Position numbers and translations under genes: made by a program. From Frondihabitans sp. Leaf304 (GTDB taxonomy: Bacteria; Actinomycetota; Actinomycetes; Actinomycetales; Microbacteriaceae): 64,000 nucleotides of DNA. This document shows, in pieces, positions 40,908 to 50,034 of the stretch. The number at the start of each line of letters is the position of its first letter. Positions within the stretch are counted from its first letter, which is position 1. Where the stretch lies: contig NZ_LMNV01000002.1 in the NCBI RefSeq assembly GCF_001423105.1, forward strand, positions 1,740,424 through 1,804,423, written 5' to 3'. Under the pieces are notes generated by a model. It was given only the letters and a program-made list of their open reading frames with translations. It did no database searches and had not been told where the DNA came from.

Positions 40908-41489
40908 TCAGGCTGCTGCGACAGCCAGCTCCGTGCGGAGGGCGATGAGCCCGTTTCGGAGGCGCGTCTTGATCGTGGCGATCTTCACGCCGAGCCGGTC
41001 CGCGATCTGGGCCTGGGTCAGAGTGTCGAAGTAGGCGAGTTCGATCGCCTCGCGCTGGACGGCCGAAAGATGACACATCGCAGCGCGGACCTCGTCGTTC
41101 GCGAAGCGAATGTCGACGGTTTCCGAGACGACGTCGTAAGCCGCCTCCTGGTCCCTGATGCCGACGCGCATGTCTCTGTCCCGCGACGACTGGGATGCGC
41201 GCACACGATCGATCGCTCGTCGGCGGGCGATCGTCATCATCCACGACCGCGCGTTGCCCTTCGAGGCCTCGAACTTTGCGGCGTTCTGCCACAGCTCGAG
41301 ATAGACCTCCTGCGTCACCTCCTCCGACTGTGCCGGGTCGCGAAGGCACTGAGTGACGAGACCGAGGATCCGAGGCGCCGTCCGGTCATAGAGATCCGCG
41401 AAAGCACGGCGATCCCCACCGGCTATCCGGACAAGAAGATCATCATCGCTGGATCCAAGCGAATCGATCGAGGCTGCTAAGGAAGTCAT
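40908..41489 (-). CDS. sigK: ECF sigma factor, SigK-like
   Basis: A 193-residue sigma-70 family ECF factor. Region 2 spans about 20-90 (DRRAFADLYDRTAPRILGLVTQCLRDPAQSEEVTQEVYLELWQ, then ARSWMMTIARRRAIDRVR). Region 4 spans about 135-185 (LSAVQREAIELAYFDTLTQAQIADRLGVKIATIKTRLRNGL). It is close in pattern to SigK of mycobacteria. The usual anti-sigma gene (RskA) is not next to it. A DUF1772 gene converges from the other side. The start at 41489 has GGGGA upstream. Confidence 0.87.
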   Translation of the reverse strand: MTSLAASIDSLGSSDDDLLVRIAGGDRRAFADLYDRTAPRILGLVTQCLRDPAQSEEVTQEVYLELWQNAAKFEASKGNARSWMMTIARRRAIDRVRASQSSRDRDMRVGIRDQEAAYDVVSETVDIRFANDEVRAAMCHLSAVQREAIELAYFDTLTQAQIADRLGVKIATIKTRLRNGLIALRTELAVAAA

Positions 41490-41821
41490 TGGTCCCCGCC
41501 ATTCGTCCTCCGCAGGATGGTTAGGGCCACGAGAGGACATCGCACTGGGGAAGATCCCCATAACGATCAGCCTAGAAACACGCGTGCCGACCTGGTTGAC
41601 CCCAGAAGAGGGGGCGAGGCGACGAACTACCCCGGTTTTATAGGGATCTCCGTCCTGCGAGACCGAAATGTGACCGGCAAAATGATGCCTCATAGTCGTA
41701 TCTGGGCGTCATGAAGACCCCCATGAACCTTCTTAGTCGACATCTCGGCCCGGCGGGGTACAGGCATGTACCCCAAATACGCTGCTGCCAGGGTGCGGCG
41801 AGAGCTTCCAGAGGACTGGAA
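41490..41821. other. Intergenic stretch between sigK and a TetR gene
   Basis: 332 bp without a supported gene. It is AT-richer than its surroundings around GGTTTTATAGGG (near 41635) and presumably holds the sigK promoter. I could not assign a sigma consensus. A perfect hairpin, GGGGTACA (41755-41762) / TGTACCCC (41767-41774) with a 4-nt loop, lies 48 nt downstream of the TetR gene and may terminate the peptide operon. A 65-codon plus-strand frame here lacks a credible start signal. Confidence 0.5.
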
Positions 41822-42439
41822 CTAGCTGAAGAGGGCAGCAGCAGGTGCGAGCTCGTGGTCCAGGAAGGTCCACATCCAGCCGAGCGCCCGCGCCCGGGTC
41901 AGCCCGGGGGCCTTCTGCGCGAGCTGCGTCGCGACCCCGTCGCTGTACGCGGCGAGCTTGAGGGCGACCTCCGAGGCGTCCTCGTTCGCAAACACCCCGA
42001 GGTCGATACCGCGCCGGACGGCCCGCACGAGACATGCCTCCCAGATACGGATGCGCTCGGAGTACTCCTCAGCGACGGCCGGCTTCCGAGCCACCGCCGT
42101 CCAGTAGTCCGACCAGAGCCGCCAGTGCGCCTCGGCCTCGTCACTGTCTTCGAAGAGCGGCTCGACCAGCATCCGCACACCGCGCACGGGGTCCGGCTCG
42201 GCGTCGACCGCCTTGATGATCGACGCGTAGAACCGATCCGTCTCGAGCACGACGACCTCGTTGAGAATCTCGGCGACGCTTCCGAAGTGATACGTGACGG
42301 TGCCGACCGAGACCTGCGCCTCGGCGGCGATGTCACGGAGCGTGGTCGCTCCGAGGCTCTTCTGGAGGATGACCTCCCGGGCCGCCTCGACGATCATCGC
42401 GCGGCGAACGGCAGGCTTTTCCCGCCGTGCCACGCTCAC
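41822..42439 (-). CDS. TetR-family regulator of the peptide operon
   Basis: A 205-residue TetR protein. The HTH is at about 15-60 (MIVEAAREVILQKSLGATTLRDIAAEAQVSVGTVTYHFGS). The ligand domain contains HWRLWSDYWTAVARKPAVAEEY and a C-terminal LGWMWTFLDHEL. The GTG start overlaps the hydrolase stop as GTGA, so it is the last gene of the operon. It probably binds the palindrome upstream of the first gene at 49854-49871. Confidence 0.88.
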   Translation of the reverse strand: MSVARREKPAVRRAMIVEAAREVILQKSLGATTLRDIAAEAQVSVGTVTYHFGSVAEILNEVVVLETDRFYASIIKAVDAEPDPVRGVRMLVEPLFEDSDEAEAHWRLWSDYWTAVARKPAVAEEYSERIRIWEACLVRAVRRGIDLGVFANEDASEVALKLAAYSDGVATQLAQKAPGLTRARALGWMWTFLDHELAPAAALFS

Positions 42440-44505
42440 GCGGACGTCCGGGGAACGACCTCGTCGAACGAGCGATCTGCGACGAGCACCTCCGCCGCTT
42501 CGGGGCCACCGTCGCGCGCCCAGGCCCGCACGGTGTTGACGACGCGATAGGCATCGGCATCTGCCGTCACTCGCGAGGTCGTCTCGAGGCGGGCCCGCCA
42601 CGACGGCTTCTCGAGGCCGATCGCCCACCGCGACTCGGCCACCGCGGATGTCGGGTCGCCCTCGGTGATCCGGTAGGTCTCTCGGCTGCTCTCGGTGAAG
42701 ACGAGACCGTCGGGATAGAGGCGGGAGCCGCCGTAGCCCGGGTCGACATCGAGCACCCACTCTCCCGTCTCGACGTCGTGCGTGACGCTTCGCTGCGACA
42801 GGGGCGGAGCAGCAGCTTCGTCCTCAGTCGGCGGCACGGCCCGGATCGCCATCGGCGTGGAGCGGGTCGCGGGCTCGAACTCCACTCCGTCGTCGTCGGT
42901 ACGAGTCCACTCGGGGATCGTCACGCTGCTCCGCTCCGGCGACACGATCAGTGTCGCCTCCTCGGCGTGCGGCCAGATCCACGGCCAGTAGGCGCTCGAC
43001 ACCGCGATGCGCAGCCGGTGCGCCGCGGGGAAGGAGTGCCCTGTCGAGACGAGCGACACTCGCACGACCTCCTCGACCCCGGGAACCATCAGGGTGTTCC
43101 CTGCTCGGCCGCTTCGCTTGTTGAGGTTCAGCGCCCCGCGTGTGACGAGGGTCGAGCTGCCGTCGGGGGCCACATCACAGAGCCGCACGACGATGTTGGC
43201 GTCGGGCACGTCGCTCGATACGGCGAGGTCGACGAGCACGTTTCCCAGGATGTCGAGCCGGCCGTCGACGGGCAGGTCGAAGCACACCGAACGGCCGTCC
43301 TCGGCCCGCTGATCCGGTGGCAGATCGGTCGTGTTGCCGAACGGGAAGAAGCGTCCGGCGTCGGCACCGGTCTGCTGCGGCGAACGCACCACGACACCCG
43401 AGGTGGGGCGAGCTCCTGCGTCAAGACGCACGGGCGCGGGGCCGGCAAACGACGACAGCCCGACGATTCGAGGTGACGCGCACGACGCCGGTGCCGGCCA
43501 CGAGGGGGAACCGACCCAGCGCCCGGTCCGCTCTGCGTAGTACGTCGACGGCGGCTCGGAGTTGTTGATCCATGCTCGGAGCGCTGGCTCGCGCGTGACG
43601 CCGGTATCGATACCTTTGAGCCACTGGTCCCACCAGCGGAGTGTCTCCTGCAGAAAACCGATTGACGGCCCGGGGGCGAAGCCGCGGTCGGGGTACTGGT
43701 GCGACCAGGGCCCGATGATGCCCTTGACGGGCGCGGACAGGTTGGCGACGAGCCGCAGCACGGCGTCACGGTAGGGGTCGGCCCATCCCCCGACGGTGAG
43801 CACGGCGGCAGAGATCGCGGAGTAGTCCTCGGCGACGCTCCCGTGGCGCCAGTAGTCGTCGCGTTCCTGGTGCGCGAGCCACGTCGGCGTCATGGGCCGG
43901 TTGGACTCGAGCCGCTCGCGCCACCGGTCGACCCAGTCGTCGCCGACGACCTCGGGTCGCGGCGGCCGCGAGTTGAACGCGAACATCGTGCCGCCCCAGG
44001 CGGCCATGTCGATACCGAGCACTGCGCCACCCATGTAGTGCACGTCGTTGTCGTAGCGGTCGTCGGTCGAGCACACCGTCACGATCGCCTTGAGCGCCGA
44101 GGGGGCCCGGGCCGCGAGCTGCAGCCCGTTGAACCCGCCCCACGAGATCCCGAAGACCCCGACTGCGCCGGTGCACCACTCCTGGGCGGCGATCCACTCG
44201 ATGACCGCGACCCCGTCGTCGAGTTCTTGCACGGAGTACTCGTCATCGAAGAGACCGTCCGACGAGCCGGATCCGCGGATGTCGACGCGAATCGACGCGT
44301 ACCCGTGCTCGGCGTACCACGGGTGCCGTTCGCTGTCGCGCGGGGCCGTCCAGTCGTCGAGCCGGTACGGCAGGTATTCGAGGAGCGCGGGGACGGGCGC
44401 CCCCGACGAGAGAGCCCAAATTCTGGCATGGAGGCGCACTCCGTCCGGCATCGGAATCCAGACGTCGCGCTCCGTCACCGTCGGCGACGAGGTCGCGTCG
44501 GTCAT
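42436..44505 (-). CDS. CocE/NonD family hydrolase (X-Pro dipeptidyl-peptidase-like)
   Basis: A 689-residue serine hydrolase without a signal peptide. The alpha/beta-hydrolase part carries a triad visible as Ser121 in GISWGGFNG, Asp243 in GGWADPYRDAV and His269 in GPWSHQ. The C-terminal half is a jelly-roll domain (LRIAVSSAYWPWIWPH, RIVNTV-type strands) as in cocaine esterase, glutaryl-acylase and PepX. The substrate may be an ester, amide or proline-containing peptide. Its place in a peptide-importer operon favours processing of an imported compound. The start overlaps the ATPase stop as ATGA. Confidence 0.87.
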   Translation of the reverse strand: MTDATSSPTVTERDVWIPMPDGVRLHARIWALSSGAPVPALLEYLPYRLDDWTAPRDSERHPWYAEHGYASIRVDIRGSGSSDGLFDDEYSVQELDDGVAVIEWIAAQEWCTGAVGVFGISWGGFNGLQLAARAPSALKAIVTVCSTDDRYDNDVHYMGGAVLGIDMAAWGGTMFAFNSRPPRPEVVGDDWVDRWRERLESNRPMTPTWLAHQERDDYWRHGSVAEDYSAISAAVLTVGGWADPYRDAVLRLVANLSAPVKGIIGPWSHQYPDRGFAPGPSIGFLQETLRWWDQWLKGIDTGVTREPALRAWINNSEPPSTYYAERTGRWVGSPSWPAPASCASPRIVGLSSFAGPAPVRLDAGARPTSGVVVRSPQQTGADAGRFFPFGNTTDLPPDQRAEDGRSVCFDLPVDGRLDILGNVLVDLAVSSDVPDANIVVRLCDVAPDGSSTLVTRGALNLNKRSGRAGNTLMVPGVEEVVRVSLVSTGHSFPAAHRLRIAVSSAYWPWIWPHAEEATLIVSPERSSVTIPEWTRTDDDGVEFEPATRSTPMAIRAVPPTEDEAAAPPLSQRSVTHDVETGEWVLDVDPGYGGSRLYPDGLVFTESSRETYRITEGDPTSAVAESRWAIGLEKPSWRARLETTSRVTADADAYRVVNTVRAWARDGGPEAAEVLVADRSFDEVVPRTSA

Positions 44506-46262
44506 GCGTCCTCCCAGTTCCTGATGCTGTGCCCGTCACCGAGATCCCGCCAACCTCCGCCGGCCGCGTCGCGCCAGGTCGCCACGGCGTCCTGCACGTC
44601 CGGCAGCTCGGTCGTGCCGGGTTCGAGCGTCGCGTCGAGCAGCTGCCGAGTGTAGGGGTGGTTCGGTCCGGCGAAGACACGACCGGTCGGCCCGATCTCG
44701 ACGATGCGACCGCCGGTCATCACGGCCACACGATCGGCGACGCCGCGCACGACGGCCAGGTCGTGGCTGATGAACAGGCAGCTGAGGCCCTTGTCGCGCT
44801 GCAGGTCGGCGAGCAGTTGCAGGATCTCGGCCTGCACCCGGACGTCGAGTGCGGTCGTGATCTCGTCGGCGATCACGAGCTGCGGCCCGGCGGCGAGCGC
44901 GCGGGCGATACCGACGCGCTGGCGTTGCCCACCCGACAGCTGCGCGGGGAGCCGAGCGGCGAACGACGGAGAGAGCCCGACCTCGGTGAGGATCTCGCCC
45001 ACACGCTCGGCAGACGCCGTGCCGGTGAAGAGCTTCAGCGGCCTGGCGATGGCCGCTCCGACCGTCCGGCGCGGGTTCAAGGAGGTGTCAGCATTCTGGA
45101 ACACGAGCTGCACGGCGCGGCGGAGGTCGAGAGACCGCCCAGACACCGGTTCGGCCAGATCTCCGGACACCCCGTCGCCGGCGAATCGGAAGGTGCCGGA
45201 CTCTGTCGGGATGAGACCCGCCAGCGCGGTCGCGAGAGTCGACTTGCCGCTGCCCGATTCGCCGACGACGGCGAGCGTCTCGCGCGGCGCGATGGTGAAC
45301 GACACATCCTGCACCGCCGCGGGCAGATGCCGGGCGTATCTGATGACGAGGCCGTCGGCCTGGACGACTGGTGGAGCGGGCGCAACGGCTGCCGGATCGG
45401 GTTCCGCGGATCCTGCGCTCTCGGCGAAGCCGTCGGCAGGAGCCGGCGCGAGGGCCGCCCCGGGGATGGCCGCCAAGAGTTCCCGGGTATAGGCGTGCTC
45501 CGGCGTGGCGAAGAGGTCGGCCGTGGGGCGGTGCTCGACGACGACACCGTCGCGCATCACGGCGATCTCGTCGGCCATGCTCGACACGACGCCCAGGTCG
45601 TGGCTCACCAGCAGGATCGCCATCTCGAGCTCCACCGCGAGGTCTCTGATGAGCTCGAGCACCGCGGCCTGCGTTACGACGTCGAGCGCGGTCGTCGGCT
45701 CGTCGAGGACGAGCACCTGCGGCCGCGCGGCGATGGCCATGGCGATCGCGATGCGCTGCTGCTGGCCGCCCGAGAGCTGGTGCGGGTACCGCAGGACGAT
45801 GGATTCAGGATCCGGGAGCCGCACTCGTCGCACGAGCTCCTGCACCCGGTCGTCGCCGCTCGGCAGCCCGTGGCTTTCGAGCGCTTCACGGAGCTGTCGG
45901 CCCACGCGCATGGACGGCGTCAGCGCTTGCCCGGCGTTCTGGGCGACGAGAGCAGCCGTGCCGCCCCGGAGTGCCCTGGTATCGACGGGGGAGAGCGCGA
46001 AGACGTCGTCTCCGGCGACCTCCACGCTGCCGGCGACGATCCGCGAGCCGCGACGGAGGTGCGCGAGCAGTGCCCGGGCGACGGTCGATTTGCCGCTGCC
46101 CGACTCTCCTACGAGGCCGAGGGCCCGGCCCGGACGGATGTCGAAGCTCACCCCGCGCACCACTGGCACGTCGGTGCGTCCGGCTGTGTACGAGATCGCG
46201 AGGTCGTTCACCCGCACGACGAAGCCCGTCGTGGTCGGTACGTCGTCGACGGTCGTCGTCAT
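44502..46262 (-). CDS. Dual-ATPase ABC transporter subunit (DppDF-like fusion)
   Basis: 586 residues comprising two complete ABC ATPase domains in one chain. Domain 1 has Walker A GLVGESGSGKST, signature LSGGQQQR and Walker B VLVLDEPTTALD. Domain 2 has VVGESGSGKST, LSGGQRQR and LVIADEITTALD. An Ala/Pro-rich linker (around residue 285) joins them. It energises the two permeases encoded just upstream. The start overlaps the preceding permease stop as ATGA, and the end overlaps the hydrolase start in the same way. Confidence 0.94.
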   Translation of the reverse strand: MTTTVDDVPTTTGFVVRVNDLAISYTAGRTDVPVVRGVSFDIRPGRALGLVGESGSGKSTVARALLAHLRRGSRIVAGSVEVAGDDVFALSPVDTRALRGGTAALVAQNAGQALTPSMRVGRQLREALESHGLPSGDDRVQELVRRVRLPDPESIVLRYPHQLSGGQQQRIAIAMAIAARPQVLVLDEPTTALDVVTQAAVLELIRDLAVELEMAILLVSHDLGVVSSMADEIAVMRDGVVVEHRPTADLFATPEHAYTRELLAAIPGAALAPAPADGFAESAGSAEPDPAAVAPAPPVVQADGLVIRYARHLPAAVQDVSFTIAPRETLAVVGESGSGKSTLATALAGLIPTESGTFRFAGDGVSGDLAEPVSGRSLDLRRAVQLVFQNADTSLNPRRTVGAAIARPLKLFTGTASAERVGEILTEVGLSPSFAARLPAQLSGGQRQRVGIARALAAGPQLVIADEITTALDVRVQAEILQLLADLQRDKGLSCLFISHDLAVVRGVADRVAVMTGGRIVEIGPTGRVFAGPNHPYTRQLLDATLEPGTTELPDVQDAVATWRDAAGGGWRDLGDGHSIRNWEDA

Positions 46263-47152
46263 GATGTGGCCCCCTGCTGTGCGCGGTCGATGCCGAGGGC
46301 CTTGCTGAGGCCGTCGGCGCTGAGGTTCAGGCCGATGACGAGAGTCGCCAGAGCGACGATCGGTGCCAGCGTGCCCATCGGAACCACGGTGAGCGCGGTG
46401 CGGTTCTCCTGCACCATGAGACCCCAGTCCGGCGTCGGCGGGTTCGCCCCGAAGCCGAGGAACGAGAGCGTGGAGATGAGGAGCACGATCCACGACGCCC
46501 GCATGGCGTACTCCACGAGCACGACGTCGAGGACGTTGGGGAGGATCTCGCGGAACACGATGCTCAGCGGTTTCTCGCCGCGCGCCCTGGCGGCGGTGAC
46601 GTAGTCCTGCGTGATCACGGTGCGGGCCGCCCCACGGACCACCCGGGTCACGGCGGGCGCGTAGACGACCGTCACCGCGAGCACGATGACCCAGAGTCCG
46701 GAGTCGAACACGGTCACGACGACGAGGAGGGCGAGGATCGACGGCACGCTCAACAGGGCGTCGACGACGCGCATGACGACTTCGTCGAACCAGTTGTCCG
46801 CGTAGGCGGTGACGGCACCGAGCACCGTTCCGATGGCGACCGCGATGGTCGTGGCGAGGAACGTGACGAGCAACGCGTACCGTCCGCCGTTCAGCACGCG
46901 CGACAGGATGTCGCGGCCGTACTGGTCGGTGCCGAGCCAGTGCGACCACGTCGTGCCCGAGAGCACGTTCGTGGAGTCGGTCACGACGGGATCGTGCCCG
47001 GCGATCACCGGCGCGAGGAGCGCGAGGACGACGTGCAGGGCGATAAGGCCGAGGCCGATCGACAGCGCGGTCGAGGCTCGAAGCGGGGTCGTCCATCCGC
47101 GCAGACGACCGCGGAAGCGGGTCAGCGGTGATGACTGAAGTGCGGCGGTCAT
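46259..47152 (-). CDS. Peptide/nickel-type ABC permease (DppC type)
   Basis: 297 residues. The N-terminal cytoplasmic part leads to the first membrane segment LSIGLGLIALHVVLALLAPVI, then WLGTDQYGRDILSRVLNGGRYAL, the family's signature, and a five-segment core. The EAA-like loop is YVTAARARGEKPLSIVFREILPNV. ATGA overlaps with both neighbours indicate a coupled operon. Confidence 0.93.
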   Translation of the reverse strand: MTAALQSSPLTRFRGRLRGWTTPLRASTALSIGLGLIALHVVLALLAPVIAGHDPVVTDSTNVLSGTTWSHWLGTDQYGRDILSRVLNGGRYALLVTFLATTIAVAIGTVLGAVTAYADNWFDEVVMRVVDALLSVPSILALLVVVTVFDSGLWVIVLAVTVVYAPAVTRVVRGAARTVITQDYVTAARARGEKPLSIVFREILPNVLDVVLVEYAMRASWIVLLISTLSFLGFGANPPTPDWGLMVQENRTALTVVPMGTLAPIVALATLVIGLNLSADGLSKALGIDRAQQGATS

Positions 47153-48234
47153 GCGCGATCCTTCCTTGCGCTGGAGGTGCCCGCGGTGGCGGTGGCGGTG
47201 TCTGCGGTAGCGGGGCCGGCACTGGCTGCGGCGAGGGCGGCCGGGCGTCGTGCGGTACCGCGGGGTCGCGCACGGCGCCCCCGCTGCCTGGTGCGAAGCC
47301 GAGGATCGAGGGCGAGCGCGACGAGGTCCGCTGCCAGGTTGCAGACGACGTAGATCAGGGCGCTCAGCAGCGCGATCGCCTGGATCGTCGGGAGGTCTCG
47401 GTTGAAGACCGACTCGAGCATGAGCTTGCCCATGCCCGGGTAGTTGAAGACGTTCTCGACGACGACCACGCCGCCGAGCAGCCAGGCGACGTTCAGCGCG
47501 ACGACGTTGAGCGTCGGCAGGAGCGCGCTCGGGACCGCGTGCCGCCAGACGATCTGCCGCGTCGACAGCCCCTTGAGCTCGGCTGTCGTGATGAACTCCG
47601 ACGCCATCACGTCGATGGTCGAGCTCCGGGCGGTGCGCACGATGTACGCCGCCATCGCCAGTGTCAGAACGATCATCGGGAGCCACACGGACGGCAGGAG
47701 CTGCAGCACGGTCGCGTCACTCCCCCGCAGGACCACCGCGGGGAACACCGGGATTGCGATCGCGAACACCAGCACGAGGACGGTGGCGACCATGAACTCC
47801 GGCACGCTCATGACCACGAGGCTGATGAGCGAGATCACGTGGTCGCTCGCTCGTCCCCGACGGACCCCCGCGACGACTCCGAGGGTCAACGACACGGTGA
47901 CGCCGATGAGCATCGCGGGAACGGCGATGAGCATGCTGTTGCGGAACGCGACGAAGAGGGAGGGCCCGACGGGGTCGCCGCTCACGAGCGACGTGCCGAA
48001 GTCGCCGTGCGCGGCGCCGATCAGCCAGTTGCCGTAGCGGAGCCAGACGTTCTGGTCGAGCCCGAGCGACTCGCGGAGCGCCTTGACCGCGTCCGGCGTG
48101 GCGTTCTGGCCGAGGAGCTGCTGCGCGACGTCGCCGGGGAGCAACTGGATCGCGAGGAAGACGAACAGCGAGGCGAGAACGATCGTGAGGATCGCGGTGC
48201 CGATTCGACGGAGGACGGTTGTCAGTACGGTCAT
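47149..48234 (-). CDS. Peptide/nickel-type ABC permease (DppB type)
   Basis: 361 residues with six predicted segments, starting RRIGTAILTIVLASLFVFLAIQLLPGD. LRESLGLDQNVWLRYGNWL and the loop FITTAELKGLSTRQIVWRHAVPSALLP are family motifs. The C-terminal 50 residues are an Arg then Ala/Thr-rich low-complexity extension that relatives usually lack. The start overlaps the binding-protein stop as ATGA. Confidence 0.93.
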   Translation of the reverse strand: MTVLTTVLRRIGTAILTIVLASLFVFLAIQLLPGDVAQQLLGQNATPDAVKALRESLGLDQNVWLRYGNWLIGAAHGDFGTSLVSGDPVGPSLFVAFRNSMLIAVPAMLIGVTVSLTLGVVAGVRRGRASDHVISLISLVVMSVPEFMVATVLVLVFAIAIPVFPAVVLRGSDATVLQLLPSVWLPMIVLTLAMAAYIVRTARSSTIDVMASEFITTAELKGLSTRQIVWRHAVPSALLPTLNVVALNVAWLLGGVVVVENVFNYPGMGKLMLESVFNRDLPTIQAIALLSALIYVVCNLAADLVALALDPRLRTRQRGRRARPRGTARRPAALAAASAGPATADTATATAGTSSARKDRA

Positions 48235-49832
48235 TTGCGCAGTCCGATCCGGAGGTAGTCGAACTCGAAGCCGAACTCCCGGTAGTTGACGACGTCCCTA
48301 GATATCCCGACCAGTCGGTCACCGAACATCGGGGTCATGTCGGCCCCGTCTTCGATGATCAGTCGCTGGGCGTCTTGGTAGAGCATCCGTCGACGATCGT
48401 CGTTCATGGTGGCGCGGGCGTCGTCGAGCAGACCGTCGAACGTCGTGTTCGACCACGCCGACTCGTTGTAGCTGGAGCCCGTGCGGAAGATCTGGTTGAG
48501 CAGCTGGTCGATCGGCCGGCCTGTGAACCAGTAGCTCACCATGAGCGGCTTCTGCATCCAGATCTCGGTGTAGTACGAATCCGACGAGGCGTTCCGCACG
48601 GTCAGGTCGATACCCGCCGCCTTCACCTGGTCGCGGTACGCGACGGCCATCGGCGTGAACACCGACTCGTAGCTCGACGTGTAGATCGACGTCTTCATGC
48701 CGGAGCGCCCGGCCTTCTTGAGCAGCGCCCGCGCTTTGTCCGGGTCGTAGACGCGCCGGTCATCGTCGAACGCCGCGAGGGTGGGCGGCACCGGGTTGTC
48801 CCACCCAGGTGAGCCGGTGCCCTGGAGTGCCGTCGCGACGATCACCTTCGGGTCGTAGGCGAATTTCATCGCCTGCCGGACCATCGGATCCTTGAATTCG
48901 GTGCTCGTCGCGAGCATCGGGATCGTGTACCACTGGGCGTTCTTGACTCGGGCGACTGTCGCCCGGCTCGACGCGGAGACGACCCGGGCCGTGGCGAAGT
49001 CGAGGTTAGTCTGCGAGATCAGGTCGATCTGCCCGGCGAGGAGGGCGTTCACCCGGGCGGTGGTGTCTTGGATCGACGAGAAGTCGATGCCGTCGAGCGC
49101 CGGGCGGCCGGCGAAGTGGTCGTCGAACGCCTCAACACTGCCGGAGCCGGCTGGCGCGAACGACGAGAGCTTGAACGGCCCCGTGCCGATGCCGGTCGTA
49201 CCGATCGTCGCGATCTCACCAGCCGGCACGATGTAGCACTGGTAGGCCGTGAGGAGCGACGGGAACTCCGCGTTCGGCTTGGTCAGGTCGAACCGGAGCG
49301 TGTACGGATCGGGCGCCGACATGCTGTTCTTGTCGAGCATGTCGCCGAGCACGCCACCCTGCGGCGACGCGGTCTTCGGGTCGAGGATGTGCTCGATCGA
49401 GGCGATCGCGTCGGCAGCCGTGAAGGTTTTGCCGTTGTGGAAGCGGACGCCCTTGCGGAGCCGGAACGTCCAGGTCGTCCCGTCGGGGGTCGCGTTCCAC
49501 TCCTCGGCGAGGTCGGCGACCGTTTCACCCGCCTGGTTCTGCTTCACGAGGCGGTTGTAGAGCGCGCCGAGGTACTCGTAAGCGGAGAGGCTGCTCGCGG
49601 AGTCGAGAGTCTCGGCAGCAGACGCGGCGGGGCGCGCGATGCGGAGGCGACCGCCACGGGCAGCGATACCGGTCGCGGCACCCTCGGGGATGGTGGTGGA
49701 CCGGGCGCCGCTGGTGCAGCCGGTAAGAGTGAGAAGACCGAGACCGGCAAGACCTGCGGCACCGGTCAGCAGGGTTCGGCGACTCGGGCCGCGCTCGTGG
49801 TCGTTCATCGGGGAAGGGACGATGGGTGGCAT
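48231..49832 (-). CDS. Family 5 peptide-type substrate-binding lipoprotein
   Basis: A 533-residue binding protein. The signal carries a twin-arginine-like RRTLLTGAAGLAGLGLL followed by the lipobox LTGC, so it is a lipoprotein that may use Tat export. The SBP_bac_5 features are WNATPDGTTWTFRLRKGVRFHNGKTF, LDPKTASPQG and YDPKVIVATALQGTG. AGGAGG lies about 11 nt before the ATG at 49832, and ATG 49808 is an alternative. It is the first gene of the operon, downstream of a palindromic operator. The ligand could be an oligopeptide, opine or related compound. Confidence 0.9.
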   Translation of the reverse strand: MPPIVPSPMNDHERGPSRRTLLTGAAGLAGLGLLTLTGCTSGARSTTIPEGAATGIAARGGRLRIARPAASAAETLDSASSLSAYEYLGALYNRLVKQNQAGETVADLAEEWNATPDGTTWTFRLRKGVRFHNGKTFTAADAIASIEHILDPKTASPQGGVLGDMLDKNSMSAPDPYTLRFDLTKPNAEFPSLLTAYQCYIVPAGEIATIGTTGIGTGPFKLSSFAPAGSGSVEAFDDHFAGRPALDGIDFSSIQDTTARVNALLAGQIDLISQTNLDFATARVVSASSRATVARVKNAQWYTIPMLATSTEFKDPMVRQAMKFAYDPKVIVATALQGTGSPGWDNPVPPTLAAFDDDRRVYDPDKARALLKKAGRSGMKTSIYTSSYESVFTPMAVAYRDQVKAAGIDLTVRNASSDSYYTEIWMQKPLMVSYWFTGRPIDQLLNQIFRTGSSYNESAWSNTTFDGLLDDARATMNDDRRRMLYQDAQRLIIEDGADMTPMFGDRLVGISRDVVNYREFGFEFDYLRIGLRK

Positions 49833-49853
49833 TGGGGAGAACCCCTCCTGTCA

Positions 49854-49871
49854 ATCGTTCTTGTGAACGAT
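49854..49871. promoter_or_regulatory. Probable operator of the peptide operon
   Basis: Perfect 7-bp arms ATCGTTC and GAACGAT around TTGT lie 22 bp upstream of the binding-protein start. A minus-strand TATCGT that could be a -10 box overlaps its upstream arm. Confidence 0.6.
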
Positions 49872-50034
49872 AGATGACATGAGCACCCGTCACCAGCCGA
49901 CGTTGAGGCGTGCGCGTGCCACAGAGGGCGCCTCCGGTGCGCTCAGTGCCCCGCCACTGCACCGATCCAGGCGTGCTGGAGCGCTGAGATCGGCACGTCC
50001 TGAGTGTTTACGAAAGCGTTACACCGGGTCGCGA

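Noticed and set aside
41711-42550. 279-codon plus-strand frame opposite the TetR gene
   Set aside because: It is Arg/Pro/His-rich with no family features. It mirrors the codon bias of the TetR gene on the other strand.
47128-48258. 376-codon plus-strand frame opposite the DppB-type permease
   Set aside because: It is very rich in Arg, Asp and His, as expected from the complement of a high-GC gene. The permease has clear family motifs.
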